Origin: Charina bottae
Taxonomy: Eukaryota > Chordata > Lepidosauria > Squamata > Charinaidae
Assembly (NCBI GenBank): GCA_023362775.1
Contig: JALMGJ010000005.1
Coordinates: forward strand, 89,601,421 to 89,665,420
Length of the DNA stretch: 64,000 nt
Reading direction: 5' to 3'
The notes below the pieces were generated by a model. The model searched no databases. It was not told the DNA's origin and saw nothing but the letters and a program-made list of their open reading frames with translations. Positions 22,504-33,465 of the stretch are shown here, piece by piece. The position numbers were made by a program, and so were the translations under genes. Each line of letters begins with the position of its first letter. Within the stretch, counting starts at the first letter, position 1.

Positions 22504-23867
22504 TGTTTTTAGCCAGAAGTATCTCCACCAGTGTTTTCCCAGATGCTTCTGTCTTGCATTCTGTCTTGCATGGTTGGTGGTGATGTGAGGAGGGAGGAAA
22601 GGGGATGGCAGGAGAGCCATCAGTTGCTGCCCTGAAACTACCCCGCCCTGAACTGTGGGTGGGCCACAGCATTGAAGTCAAGCCTCTCCCAGCAGGCCAT
22701 GAACAAGGAAGCAAGAATTACCCAGACTTCAAATAGGGTTGTTAAGGCAAGAATTAGGGGTAGAATACAGAATCTGGGAAACTGTGATAGGAACCTGCAG
22801 CCCGTTCTTTAATCAGAGAGGTCACCAAGAGTCTCTTTGAACATGCTGAAGGTCTTCTTCCTAGGCTTTTTGTAAGCCAAACTGAGCTGCCGTTTCTGAG
22901 ATACAGTAAGCTACTAACAAACTCCTCTCCTCTCTGTTGGTTGCTGTCTATAGTTCTCCTTCTTTCTTTCTCAGCCTCCTCTGACTAGCTTCCTTGCCAA
23001 TGAAGGTATGCTGTAGTCCAGGGATGTCTATGGTGGGGGGATGTAAAAACAAGTCACAATGGCAGCCACATCCATATGATCAAAGCCACACTTCTTTCTT
23101 CCATACTTCTTGACACATGTAAAAAAGGACAGGGCTTCAATTGAGTATTAGTGGCTGCCTTCTTGACTTTATTGACCCCCTGTGGACATCCCTGCTGTGG
23201 ATGCAACTGTTTTCGTGCTGCTCTACTTTTTTCCCAGCTCAAAAATAGGAGGAAAGTACATTATTGTTCCTGGGAAGATGAGCTAATAGACAAAAAGAAC
23301 ATATGCATGTTGTGCATACTTGACCGATACCATTGCTCTGAAGCCATATCAACATTCCTTGCAGGAGGTATGTGCTTAGTGGAACATGGAAGCCTGCTTC
23401 ATGTATGCAACATCAGATGTCTTGCATCACCATCAGTTTGCACCCAACATCTGGGCATGAGGCATGAAGGTCTGCAAAGGAAAAATATGTGCAGATAATC
23501 TCCAGGCTTTCAGATCATGCAGAGGCCAGTGATAAAATTGACCTTTAAAGGACTTAAGTAGCTACTTGCTCACTTAAATTACTTGGCATGGCTCTCAGTC
23601 AGAAGTTGGTTTCTGCCAGAGATCAGCCTCACATCGAGAGATATGCCAGAAGAGTTCCTGTTTGATTTCTTACTAAGACTATCAAAAATTTGGTTTGGAG
23701 ATCCAGTTCAAAGACAATTGGATTGAATCTCTGAACTGAATTGATTTTCCAAACTGTATTATCATTCCAAATTGCATTGTCAGATTGAATTACTTTTTTC
23801 TAAATTGTTGTGATTATATGCAGAAAATCCTTTTTTCTGTATTGGAGTGGCTTTCCAAACTAGACGG
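22504..23867. other. No gene or repeat recognised
   Basis: Unremarkable intergenic sequence upstream of ZCCHC24. Frames up to 115 codons lack any recognisable domain. Confidence 0.4.
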
Positions 23868-24256
23868 AAAGCCGGCTGGGTGACCTTGGGCCAGTCCCTG
23901 TCTCTCAGCCCTAGGAAGGAGCCAATGGCAAACCAGGAGACTGAGAGTTCTAGTTCCGCCTTAGGCATGAAAGCCGGCTGGGTGACCTTGGGCCAGTCCC
24001 TCTCTCTCAGCCCTAGGAAGGAGCCAATGGCAAACCAGGAGACTGAGAGTTCTAGTCCTGCCTTAGGCATGAAAGCTGGCTGAGTGACTTTGGGCCAGTC
24101 ACTCTCTCTCAGCCCAACTCACCTCACAGGGTTGCTGTTCTGGGGAAAATAGGAGGAGGAAGGAGTATTAGGTATGTTCGCTGCCTTGAGTTATTTATAA
24201 AAATAATAAAGGTGGGATAGAAAATGAATAAATAAACAAATAAATAAATAAATAAA
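23868..24256 (+). mobile_element. Chimeric SINE, 5'-truncated, more than two 102-bp modules
   Basis: Begins inside a module (GAAAGCCGGCTGGGTGACC). AAACCAGG starts at 23930 and 24032 (period 102), and the same tail as at 19437 ends in an AAATAAATAAATAA run. The modules stay in one reading frame because 102 is divisible by three, giving a false 34-residue protein repeat. Confidence 0.82.
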
Positions 24257-25338
24257 GTAGTATGTGTATACAATATATTATTGTACTGTTGTCAAATATA
24301 TATACTGTATATAGAAAAGTGCTGACAAAATGTGTGTGTGGCATAAACTGAAGTGCACTTCAAATAAAGTAAAAACTCCTTCTGAACCTATCTCAATTCC
24401 CAGTGACCACTTGGACAGATCCCCTGGTAACAATCCAAGCTTAAATATTTTCTAAAAAGCAGCAAACTCTGCTTGTAAAAAGAACAAACCATTGACATTA
24501 AATACATCCACCACTTTGGGATTAAACTGACCCTGAAAAATTGTTCAGTTTTAAAGTGTGCAGAATTACACCTTGCGTAAGTCCTGTCGTAAGTTGCATT
24601 CCAAGCCGCCTCAGAGAATTGCTTAGACTGACATCCTACACCCAACTGGATGGAAACTCTCGAGTATCGAGTTCCAGGGCTGTCCCACATGTTTGCCATA
24701 AATATGGCTCTATATGCATTTTACAACTGCCCTGAGAGGCCCAAACAAGCAATATAAATAACGTTTTGTAAGCCCCCTCTTGGTTTGGGGCTCATGTGAA
24801 TTTTACAGGCCTTGACCTTCCTTCAGCTAACCTTCCAGGTTGCCACAATTTCCCTGAAGGAGCAAAAGCACATTGCCTTGTGTGGCTGATAATCCTCACC
24901 ATCCTCACCACCACCACAAATTCATCTCATTGATTTCATGTTTTCTGGGACATGATTTATATTTAAGAGTAGAACACCGGGTTGGATCAAGGATCTCTCT
25001 TCTGGCCTCCCCCAACTCTAGCACCCTTCAGCTATGGGGTGGAAACTTCAGTGTCAGCTGAGGATTCTAGAAGTTGTAGTCCCTACATACCTGGGCCACA
25101 CCAGGTTGAGGAATCCCGGGCTAGAGTTTCTAGATCCAGAGTTTCTCCAGTTCTCACTGCTGGTGAAAATCTACTTCTCACAAGCAACAAGTTCTACAGA
25201 AATCAATTTTCTGGGTTCTATCCAGACTACAGATGGGACTTCTGAATTTTCTTCATGACCTCTTAGCTTCCTACATGTGGTTACTCCAGTGCATCAGAAT
25301 TTAACCTTTTAAAAAATGTATACGCATATGGAATAGAG
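24257..25338. other. No gene recognised
   Basis: Holds a family D-like MITE fragment around 25055-25120 (GAAGTTGTAGTCCCTACATA, CCAGGTTGAGGAATCC) without clear ends. Confidence 0.4.
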
Positions 25339-25497
25339 ATATCTCTATTTGTTTGCACTTGGATTGGAGAGACCCAGTTTCTAGCCCATCTTCAGCCAAG
25401 GCACCTTTGGCCAGTTTTATTCTCCCAGATCAGTGGATTGTTGTTGTTGAGATAAAATGAGAGGGAGGAATAACAGCCTGAGATGTTAGAAGAAAGA
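25339..25497 (+). repeat. Direct repeat, left copy
   Basis: 159 bases are repeated at 26339-26497, exactly 1000 bases downstream, with two mismatches that I can see (CCCAGTTTC/CCCAGATTC; GATAAAATGA/GATACAATGA). The repeated DNA is not a recognised transposon. Confidence 0.92.
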
Positions 25498-25584
25498 AAA
25501 ATAACATCTCAATATAACCATGACCTAGCCCCAGGTGTAAGGTCACACAGCTACCTAGAAACATATTTAGGATTCCCTTACTAA

Positions 25585-25710
25585 CTTTGCTCAGACTGAA
25601 GAAGCTCCTTGGATAAGGAGCGAAACGTTTCCACTGATAAAATAGAAATCCACTTGACATGATTCAAGCTACAGACAATTCCACCTGGATGACTGAGAAC
25701 CTTCATAGAC
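25585..25710 (+). mobile_element. Penelope-like element terminal remnant with hammerhead-like motif
   Basis: CTGAAGA (25596-25602), stem GCTCC (25604-25608), loop TTGGATAA, stem GGAGC (25617-25621), then GAAACGTTT. This is the core layout of the small hammerhead ribozymes known from Penelope-like elements, and sequence of this type is common in vertebrate Penelope termini. Stem I is only about 2 bp, so activity is doubtful. No coding part remains. Confidence 0.6.
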
Positions 25711-25814
25711 AGATCTGTGTTGCTGACATTTTCCACTTCCACTCTGTCTTTATTTTCTGAGTTTGAAATAGCTCTAGATGCATTCCATTCCTTGAGGCTA
25801 AGCTTGGTGATTTG

Positions 25815-26298
25815 GCCCTGATGGATTAAACCGCTGAGCCGTTAGTCTGCTGACCATAACGTCGGCAGTTCGAATCCGCGTGGCGGGGTGAGCTCTCGTC
25901 ACTAGCCCCAGCTCTCTGCCAACCCAGCGATTCGAAAGCTAAATAGCAAGTAGATAAATGGGTACCACTCACGTGGGGCAATATGCTGGCATCCTGTCGG
26001 GGAGTCGCCTCGGAACCGAAGACGAAGACCTGGAGAAGCCCGTGGATGGCGGCTGAGGACAGCGGCAGAGGTCGACGGATCCCAATTACAACTTCTGGGA
26101 TGTCAGCAGCCGGCTCAGAAGCAAAGGTTCCTGGGACATGTAGTCTGACCTGCGATTGAAGAGCCGGTTCCCTCACCCCCTCCCTAATCGCGCGGGTAAT
26201 ATATAATATGATGTACTGTATAATGATAATATGTATGTACTGATTGTAAGCCGCCTAGAGCCCTCCATTAGGGAGGGGATAGGCGGGGTATAAATAAG

Positions 26299-26299
<1 letters not shown>
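25815..26299 (+). mobile_element. Third tRNA-derived SINE family, long copy
   Basis: The head ATTAAACCGCTGAGCC...GGCAGTTCGAATCC resembles a tRNA with box B. The body has CAAGTAGATAAATGGGTACC and a GC-rich segment, and the 3' end AAGCCGCCTAGAGCCCTCCA...GGCGGGGTATAAATAAGA is an L2-like hairpin tail leading into (AAT)n. A minus-strand copy is at 33895. Confidence 0.8.

Positions 26300-26338
<39 letters not shown>
26300..26338 (+). repeat. (AAT)n microsatellite / SINE tail
   Basis: Thirteen AAT triplets extend the SINE tail right up to the second copy of the 159-bp direct repeat. Confidence 0.93.
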
Positions 26339-26341
<3 letters not shown>

Positions 26342-26497
26342 TCTCTATTTGTTTGCACTTGGATTGGAGAGACCCAGATTCTAGCCCATCTTCAGCCAAG
26401 GCACCTTTGGCCAGTTTTATTCTCCCAGATCAGTGGATTGTTGTTGTTGAGATACAATGAGAGGGAGGAATAACAGCCTGAGATGTTAGAAGAAAGA
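26339..26497 (+). repeat. Direct repeat, right copy
   Basis: Second copy of 25339-25497, directly after the SINE tail. Confidence 0.92.
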
Positions 26498-26506
26498 CAG
26501 GAATAC

Positions 26507-26532
26507 AAACCAACCAACCAACCAACCAACCA
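26507..26532 (+). repeat. (ACCA)n microsatellite
   Basis: Six tandem ACCA units. Confidence 0.9.
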
Positions 26533-27331
26533 GAATTAGCATTAGAAAAATAGTCTATGCGCTTTTCTTTGGGATGGCAGCCAGGACAGAAGAGTTAAGG
26601 TTATGCTGTTCCAAAGGAAATCTACTCTCCCCCAGGATTACATATATTTTAATACTTATTTTTACATGACAGCAAACCAGGCTAGTAATACAGCTGCCAT
26701 GTTTGCAGGACTAGGCTGCCCCAGCAACCCCTTCCCCCAGACAAAATGTTCACCTTCAAGTGCCAATAATGCACAGTCTTTAGCATGAGGTTAAATTGTC
26801 CCTTGGTCATTTTTTAAGGCCTTCCAGCTGGTGCAAAGTTTTCACTTTTTCTTGTTTATTTTCACGGGTTTGGAGGAGAAAGCATCTGTGACAAAAATGT
26901 GGAAGACCAAACTTGTCTCTCCCTACCCAGGAACCTTGATCTGAAAATTTCTCTTTCCTTGTTTATATCTTGGATGCCCAAAGAAAGGGGGAAGATATTT
27001 CTTTTCTGGTGGCTAGGGTAAACTGCAGTGGTGAAAGGAAGAAATCCTTACCATGCCAAAATGTTCAGAATAAACAAAATTAAGGTTACGAAAGCCAAAT
27101 CTTTTAAACAGTGGCCAGGGAATGTAACAATCACTTGGAGTTCCTTGGCCACATAAATGCTTTGATGGAACATCATAAGCCTTGATGTTCTGATCCTTTG
27201 TTAATTTACCATTAACTCAAACTCCAAAACATATTTTCAATTAAATGAATGTTATGCATATAAGACTTATCCTCATGTACCCCTAACTGCAGCATGGATA
27301 CTCCCCACTCAACTTTTTTTTAATGCCATGT
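26533..27331. other. No gene or repeat recognised
   Basis: AT-rich intergenic sequence. Confidence 0.4.
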
Positions 27332-27341
27332 CCTCATGAAG

Positions 27342-27434
27342 CGCTGGCTCTTCGGCTAACAAACGGAGATGAGTACCGGCCCCTAGAGTCGGACACGACT
27401 GCACAAATGTGCGGGGGGAGCCTTTACCTTTTTA
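27342..27434 (+). mobile_element. SINE family 2, 5'-truncated copy
   Basis: Only the last 93 bases of the family are present (CGCTGGCTCTTCGGCTAAC to GGGGGGAGCCTTTACCTTTT). Target duplication CCTCATGAAG is at 27332-27341 and 27435-27444, so it inserted already truncated. Confidence 0.88.
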
Positions 27435-27444
27435 CCTCATGAAG

Positions 27445-28199
27445 TTGCCTTTGTGTCTTCCTCGGACCACAACTGAGGCAGCTTCAAATAAACTTTAGCT
27501 CTTCCGAAGTTAAAGTACTATTTTCCCTCTTCCCCAGACATGATTTTTACCATAGACACAATCTTGTTTGTGGTTGTTGAGGTTGTTGGGGATGTGGTTG
27601 TTGGGGGAGGGGGTCAGGAGTGCCTATTTGCCACTTCAAGCTGCTGCAGGCACACCCCGTCCCCTCAGTTACTGGGCTACCGAAAAAAGACACAACAACT
27701 GACTTTTGCAGAGCCATCTGCTAATGTCATGTTTATTAGGTCTTATGCCAGCACTTTATAAACATGGGTTTAGTGCTCTTTTGAAAAAGCATTGGACCCG
27801 TGTTTAAAAAACAGGACTAGCATGGTCTTGAGACAGCATTAAATGTGTGCTGCACAGAAGGTTGATTGAAAATGGAAGAGACAGGTTTTGTCAGCTGTGT
27901 GTAGCTGGTTCTGTCACCATCGGTATCTGACAGGTTTCCTGCAGCTTCTGCCAGCAAGGAACATTTTAAGGCTTTTATTACTATGCCAGGGCAGTGTGGT
28001 TTGCCCGCTCCATGCCATTTCACCTGCCCCCTTCGCTGCCAGCATTGCCCTTTCTTTGCTACACTAGTTGAGAATGGAGCTTCCTCACTCCTTCCCACTC
28101 CATGGAAGACTTCTCCTCTGGACCTGGAACCAAGGGATTAGCTTTTGCACAGAAGAGCAGAAGACCTGTCTCCAAGGAACCTGGCTGACAGGGAGCTGA
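27445..28199. other. No gene recognised
   Basis: Includes a TGGTTGTTG-rich tract at about 27570-27605. No feature supported. Confidence 0.4.
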
Positions 28200-28650
28200 T
28201 AACCTGTTAGCTGCACAACCTGATTATGTGCCATCAAGTCAATGTCGATTCTTAACAACCACATAGATTTTCTCCAAGATCCTAACATGATCCTTCAACA
28301 TATTCTCCAACAGTGCCACCACTGAAACTGAGTCCATCCACCTTCTTTTTCCTTCTACCTTTCCCAGCATTAGAGCCTTCTTTGGGGAGCTGGGTCTTTG
28401 CATAATGTGTCCAAAGTAGGATAACTTGAGCCTCAAGTGAGAACTCTGGGTTGATTTGTTTGATGATCCACTGGTTTGTTTTCTTAGCTGTCCAGGGTAT
28501 TCTCAGGAGTCTTCTCCAACACCAAAGTTCAAAAGCATCAATACTCTTCCTATCCTGCTTCTTCAAAGTCCAGCTTTCATTTCCATAGAGTGTCACAGGG
28601 AATACCAGACTTGCACTATTCTGATCTTTGTAGGTATCATTGGCGATCAC
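28200..28650 (-). mobile_element. RTE-clade LINE remnant (BovB-related), 3' part
   Basis: Minus-strand translation gives VFPVTLYGNESWTLKK, KSIDAFELWCWRRLLRIPW and LMLGKVEGKRR, clearly homologous to the C-terminus of the BovB protein at 50657-53689 (VFPVVTYGCESWTIRK, DAFELWCWRKILRVPW, LMLGKVEGKRK). Several frameshifts occur, and the 3' end is GACATTGACTTGATGGCAC, different from BovB. It is therefore an older RTE lineage. Related 3' ends are at 37055, 47802, 53955 and 62872. Confidence 0.8.
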
Positions 28651-29655
28651 TCGTAGCCGAGTAAGATTGTCTTCCAAAGGTAAAATTTTAACAGTGGATC
28701 CGTAAGTGGCTGTAAAGGCCAATTCTGGATCCGCACAACCTCCCACAATGAGGGCATAGGTTTCCGGGTGGGAGACGGTCATGATGAGGGTTTGCCTGAC
28801 GTGCCTTCCTTTTAGCTCTTTTCTCCCTTTCGCCCTGTACTCGTGCTTCTTCAAAGTCCATAGCGCCATTAATAAAGGCTGACCTCCAATTGAAACACTC
28901 ATGAGTTAGGGCTTCCCAGTTCTCAATGCTGATATTACATTTTTTTAAATTAGCTTTGAGAGTATCTTTGAATCTCTTTTGCTGTCCACCAATATTCCGT
29001 TTTCCATTCTTAAGTTGGGAGTAAAGTAGCTGCTTTGGAAGACGATGGTCAGGCATTCGAATAACATGACCGGTCCAGCGAAGTTGATGTTGGATGATCA
29101 TTGTTTCAATGCTGGTGGTTTTCGCTTCTAATACGCTAACATTAGTCTGCCTATCGCCAAGTAATTTGCAGAATTTTTCAGAGGCAGCGTTGATGGAATC
29201 TTTCAAGAAGTTGGAGGTGGCGTTTGTAGAGGGTCCATGTTTCACAGGCGTACAGAAGGGTTGGTAGTACAATGGCTTTGTAAACAAGCATTTTGGTCTC
29301 CCTGCAAATGTCCCGATCCTCAAACACTCTACGCTTTATTCGTGAGAAAGCTACACTCGCAGAGCTCAGGCGATGCTGAATTTCAACGTCGATGTTGGCT
29401 TTTGTAGATAGATGGCTGCCGAGATAAGAAAAGTGGTCGACATTTTCTAGTGACACACCTTTAAGCTGGATTGATGGCGCTGCAGAGGGATTGGTTCGAA
29501 CTTGCTGGTAAAGCACTTTGGTTTTTTTAATGTTAATCGAGAGGCTGAGCTTTTCATATGCTTCTGCAAAGATGTTTAGGATAGTTTGAAGATCTTCCTC
29601 AGAGTGTGCACAGACTACGTTTTCATCATTTGTAGGTATAGACACCATCTGAATG
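28651..29655 (-). mobile_element. Second LINE remnant with C-terminal zinc finger
   Basis: Two minus-strand frames joined by a frameshift (29178-29648, then 28688-29323) encode the end of a non-LTR retrotransposon protein: the post-catalytic RT region (LSLSINIKKTKVL, FSYLGSHLS, IVLPTLLYACETWTLYKRH), then QLRWTGHVIRMPDHRLPKQ, ending in a classical C2H2 finger (C-x2-C-x12-H-x3-H). The polymerase active site is missing (5' truncation). The clade is uncertain; an RTE-like or related group is likely. It abuts the other LINE remnant directly. Confidence 0.75.
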
Positions 29656-29839
29656 GTGAGTATCTGAATATTTTTTCCAAGGACTTCATGGCTGTTCTAC
29701 TAAGTGGTAACCTGACAGGTAGCTAAACCAGCTGTTCTTAGCACTCACCTGCTCTTGCTCTATCCCTACCCCACCAGATGTTAAGAAAATAGATTGGTGG
29801 TTGTTTTTCCCAGAGCCAGACCATGCTTTTATGCTTTCT

Positions 29840-30208
29840 CACCTCTTTCCTCCTCTCTTGTCTATCACCTGAAATAATCCCACCCAAACCATCCCCTAAT
29901 TCCAGAGGTGGGACCTTTAGAAAGCTTCAGTTTGTAATTGACAGGAGGAAAAAAAGTATTAAATGACTGGGGATGGTGGGTTATCATGTTATCTATATTT
30001 AACTGTAATTTAACTGTAATTTAACTAGGTATTTACTGTATCTATATTTAACTGTAACTTAACTAGGTACAGTAAATACAACATCAAATTTCCCTTGATC
30101 ATTACTATTTGCCATGTGGCTCTTCCTAAAATGTCTCTTAAAGGTATTCCTCACTTAACAACCATTAACAACCATCTGTTTAGTGGCGGCTTGGGCTTAC
30201 AACGGTGT
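29840..30208 (+). repeat. Large inverted repeat, left arm
   Basis: 369 bases whose reverse complement forms 30872-31241 with only a few differences (an AAC gain, a one-base indel, a few substitutions). The arm contains unique-looking DNA (29840-30141) and the terminal 67 bases of a Tigger-like MITE (30142-30208). Confidence 0.95.
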
Positions 30209-30529
30209 AACTGTTGTTACAGTTCACAGACTGGAGGATTGGTTTCATGTGGCCATCTGTCTGTGCCTCAAATCCAATTTTCTTTGTCTCTTGCCATTTT
30301 GATGACAGATTTGCAATAAGGATCCTTAGTTTTTAGAAAGACTATAGAACAGAAGTAATTATTGCAGACTGTGTGCTGTATAGTATAACCACCATTTACA
30401 GTATTTACTCTCTTCTTTTTGCACATGTAAGAGACATAAACACATGCACATGCACACGAACCCACACACACATACACTGAAGATCAATTTTTTTTCATCT
30501 TTTTGCAGGGGTTCACACATTTTGGACTA
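30209..30529. other. Spacer of the inverted repeat
   Basis: Non-coding spacer with an ACAC/TGTG-rich tract at about 30435-30475. Confidence 0.4.
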
Positions 30530-30939
30530 CAGGTAGTCCTCACTTAACGACCACAATTGGGACTGAGGTTTTGGTTGCTAAGTGAAGCGGTTGTTAAGTG
30601 AATCTGACCCGATTTTATGACCTTTTTTGTGGTGATCATTAAGCGAATCACTGTGGGCATGAAGCAAATCACATGGTTGTTAAGTGAATAATGCAGTTCC
30701 CCATTAATTTTGCTTGCCAGAAGCTGGCCAGGAAGGTCGAAAATGGCAGTCATGTGACCATGGGACTCTGTGATGGTCATAAATGCGAACCAGTTGCCAA
30801 GCGCCCAAATCATGATCATGTGACCACAGGGATGCTGTGTTCATATGTGTGAGAACCAGTCATTTTTTTCCACACCGTTGTAAGCCCAAGCCGCCACTAA
30901 ACAAATGGTTGTTAATGGTTGTTAAGTGAGGAATACCTT
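30530..30939. mobile_element. Tc1/mariner (Tigger-like) MITE
   Basis: Starts CAGGTAGTCCTCACTTAACG next to a TA, and ends TTGTTAAGTGAGGAATACCT next to TTA, i.e. terminal inverted repeats with TA target duplication. The interior has many TTAAGTGAA motifs. The termini resemble pogo/Tigger ends. It is about 410 bp and non-coding. Its right end is part of the large inverted repeat. Confidence 0.75.
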
Positions 30940-31241
30940 TAAGAGACATTTTAGGAAGAGCCACATGGCAAATAGTAATGATCAAGGGAAATTTGATGTT
31001 GTTGTATTTACTGTACCTAGTTAAGTTACAGTTAAATATAGATACAGTAAATACCTAGTTAATTACAGTTAAATTACAGTTAAATATAGATAACATGATA
31101 ACCCACCATCCCCAGTCATTTAATACTTTTTTCCTCCTGTCAATTACAAACTGAAGCTTTCTAAAGGTCCCACCTCTGGAATTAGGGGATGGTTTGGGTG
31201 GGATTATTTCAGGTGATAGACAAGAGAGGAGGAAAGAGGTG
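30872..31241 (-). repeat. Large inverted repeat, right arm
   Basis: Reverse complement of 29840-30208. It includes the right terminus of the Tigger-like MITE and 300 bases of its flank. Confidence 0.95.
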
Positions 31242-31540
31242 CACCACAGTAGGAATGGCAGACAAATCTATTGCCAAAAATGGAAAATAAAAAAGTGCCA
31301 AACACATGACATAAGAAAGTCAATCAACGTACTAAAACCCTTGGATTACAATCCAACTAGCAATATCCAACTAGCAATATCCAACTAGCTGCTGTGTATA
31401 AACTAAACAAATAAGCAAATAAATAAATTTTGGCCCAACTGCAGTGCAAGCATGCCCAGCAGAAGGCTAGCAATCTAGCTGGTTTCATTGCTTCATCATG
31501 CACACAAGATACGATCGGTGATTTGTAAATCTGATCATTA
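31242..31540. other. No gene recognised
   Basis: Contains a triplicated CCAACTAGCAATAT motif at about 31352-31388. Nothing else. Confidence 0.4.
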
Positions 31541-31548
31541 CTCTGGAT

Positions 31549-31856
31549 CAGCCTTTCTCAACCTTTTGACCCTGAGGAACCCTTGAGATATTTTTCAGGC
31601 CTCAGGGAACCCCTGCACCTTTAAGCTCAAATATAGGCCAGAAGCTACAAGATTATTATATTCGTTTCATGGGTAGGCCTGCATATATGCACTAACAGTG
31701 TTCTTAAACTGAAAATAAAGAATGAAACTTACCTCTTTAATGTGAAGTTGCCCGAATTTGAAATAATTTTTAAAATAAATTGTGATCTCCCAGGGAACCG
31801 CTAGTGACCTCTTGCGGAACCCTAGGGTGCCATGGAACCCTGGTTGAGAAACCCTG
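31549..31856 (-). mobile_element. Non-autonomous hAT element, family C, copy 1
   Basis: A 308-bp element, CAGCCTTTCTCAACCTTTTG to GGTTGAGAAACCCTG, with a perfect 8-bp target duplication CTCTGGAT (31541-31548 and 31857-31864). It is the reverse orientation of the copy at 48209. No coding capacity. Confidence 0.93.
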
Positions 31857-31864
31857 CTCTGGAT

Positions 31865-32634
31865 AATGAAAAAAAAGCATTTCAGAGTTACTGCTTTAAG
31901 AGACCTATCCACGAATTGCCAAAGAGTTTTTAATCTCCCAAAGTACTGAAATCATTCAAGAATCTACTATATAACATGACCAATGCCTCCAACATCTTTT
32001 GGCCTGCCAAGATGTTATTTCTATTCCACGTGACTTTCTCTTTTATTCATGATTGTTTTATGTTTTAATTGCTGTTTTAATAAGATGGTGCAAAACAGTT
32101 CTGGTATGGACCATTCTAGAGTTCCTTTTTTTTTTTTTTCATCTAGACAAAGTGATTTTGGTCCAGCAGTTTTCTGGAGTGAGAGATTATTTTATCCTAG
32201 TGTATGAATTGTCTGGAAATGTAGCTTTAATGGAAAGATGGGATAAAAACGGGTTTAAATATAATAAATATAGAGTTCAGAGATAAACTCCTCTAAATAC
32301 CTTTAGAGATGGGTTAGCCAACAAATCAGAACATTTTCTAGGAGCTGATCCTAACTTCCTACATACTTCCTAATGGTTCTAAAGATGCTGCCTAATATTC
32401 ATTAGTATAAAAGGGACTATGTGGAAGATGCTGTTTAGAAAACAGAAGATGAATTCTGCCTATTCAGGCCCATCAGCCTGGGGTCATTCAACCAGATGTT
32501 GTTGGGATCACCAGAAAACAGGGGTTTTTTTTAAACAGGAAAGGAGAGAACTGAAAACCTTATTCAGGAAACTAATTTCTTTGCCAGTGAAGGCCACTGC
32601 TTGCAGCGTTAAATCTGCCAAACAACATACATAA
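31865..32634. other. No gene or repeat recognised
   Basis: AT-rich with a T13 run at about 32127-32139. Confidence 0.4.
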
Positions 32635-32701
32635 AAAAGGTAAAGGGGTCCTTCAGTCAAATTTATTCCTGATGACTACATGGACATGACCATGCAGTTT
32701 T
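32635..32701 (-). mobile_element. tRNA-derived SINE, 3' half (split by L1)
   Basis: AAAAAGGTAAAGGGGTCCTT then GACTACATGGACATGACCATGCAGTTTT, the tail side of a Sauria-like SINE on the minus strand. The element resumes at 33466 after an L1 insertion. Confidence 0.65.
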
Positions 32702-33451
32702 GTTTATATAGATATACATATACATAGAAAATTATAACAACAATAAGAACTAATACAAACTAATACAAACTAAAATAGAACGAAAAAAAAGAGAGAAAAG
32801 ATGAAAGAGAAATAAAAGAAAAAACTAAAAGTGCAAAAAGAAAGAATGTAGAAGAAAAGTAGAAAATAAAAAAGAACATAAAGGTATAAAGATAATGGCT
32901 TCCAATCTTCTTTACAGCAGTTATAGGTACAATTATAGTTTACTCTCTCTCTCTCTAAAGTTACATCATGATTCTCTTCTTTCAATAATCTATCCTGTCT
33001 AATCGTCAAAACCATAAATCATAAGTTCATTTTTTTTCTTTTTTATGCAAAAAGTCCATAAAGGGTTTCCAGTCACCAATAAATATAGGTATTGTCTTTT
33101 CTCTAATCAAACAAGTCAATTTAGCCACTTCAGCAAGTTCTGTTATCTTCACCAACCATTCCTTCATTGCCAAATCTTTCCATCTTTGTGCATACAATAA
33201 TCTTGCTGCAGTTATCATGTACAAAAACAGTGTTCCATGACTCTTTTCTAACTGTTTATCCATCATTCCCAGGAAGAAAAGTTTTGGTTTCAACTGAATG
33301 TTAATCTTTAAAATCCCCTGAATCACTGTATGTATTTGAACCCAACATTTTCTAGCTTTTTTACACGTCCACCAAACGTCCACCAACCAAATGACCCTTT
33401 TTGTTGTTCACATTTCCAACATAAATTTGAAGTACCTTTATACATTCTAGA
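32702..33451 (-). mobile_element. L1 LINE 3' end, 5'-truncated
   Basis: The minus-strand frame 33027-33386 reads VWWTCKKARKCWVQIHTVIQ and FLYMITAARLLYAQRWKD, the cysteine/tryptophan-rich C-terminus of L1 ORF2. An A-rich, purine-biased 3' UTR follows to the left. The 14-bp target duplication GACCATGCAGTTTT (32688-32701 and 33452-33465) proves insertion into the surrounding SINE. No catalytic domain is left. Confidence 0.85.
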
Positions 33452-33465
33452 GACCATGCAGTTTT

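Noticed and set aside
21911..22714. 267-codon minus-strand frame with polyglutamate and SFLP/SLPP repeats
   Set aside because: The length comes from two microsatellites (GGGA/GGAA and TTCCTC); the remaining segments have no recognisable domain or splice structure.
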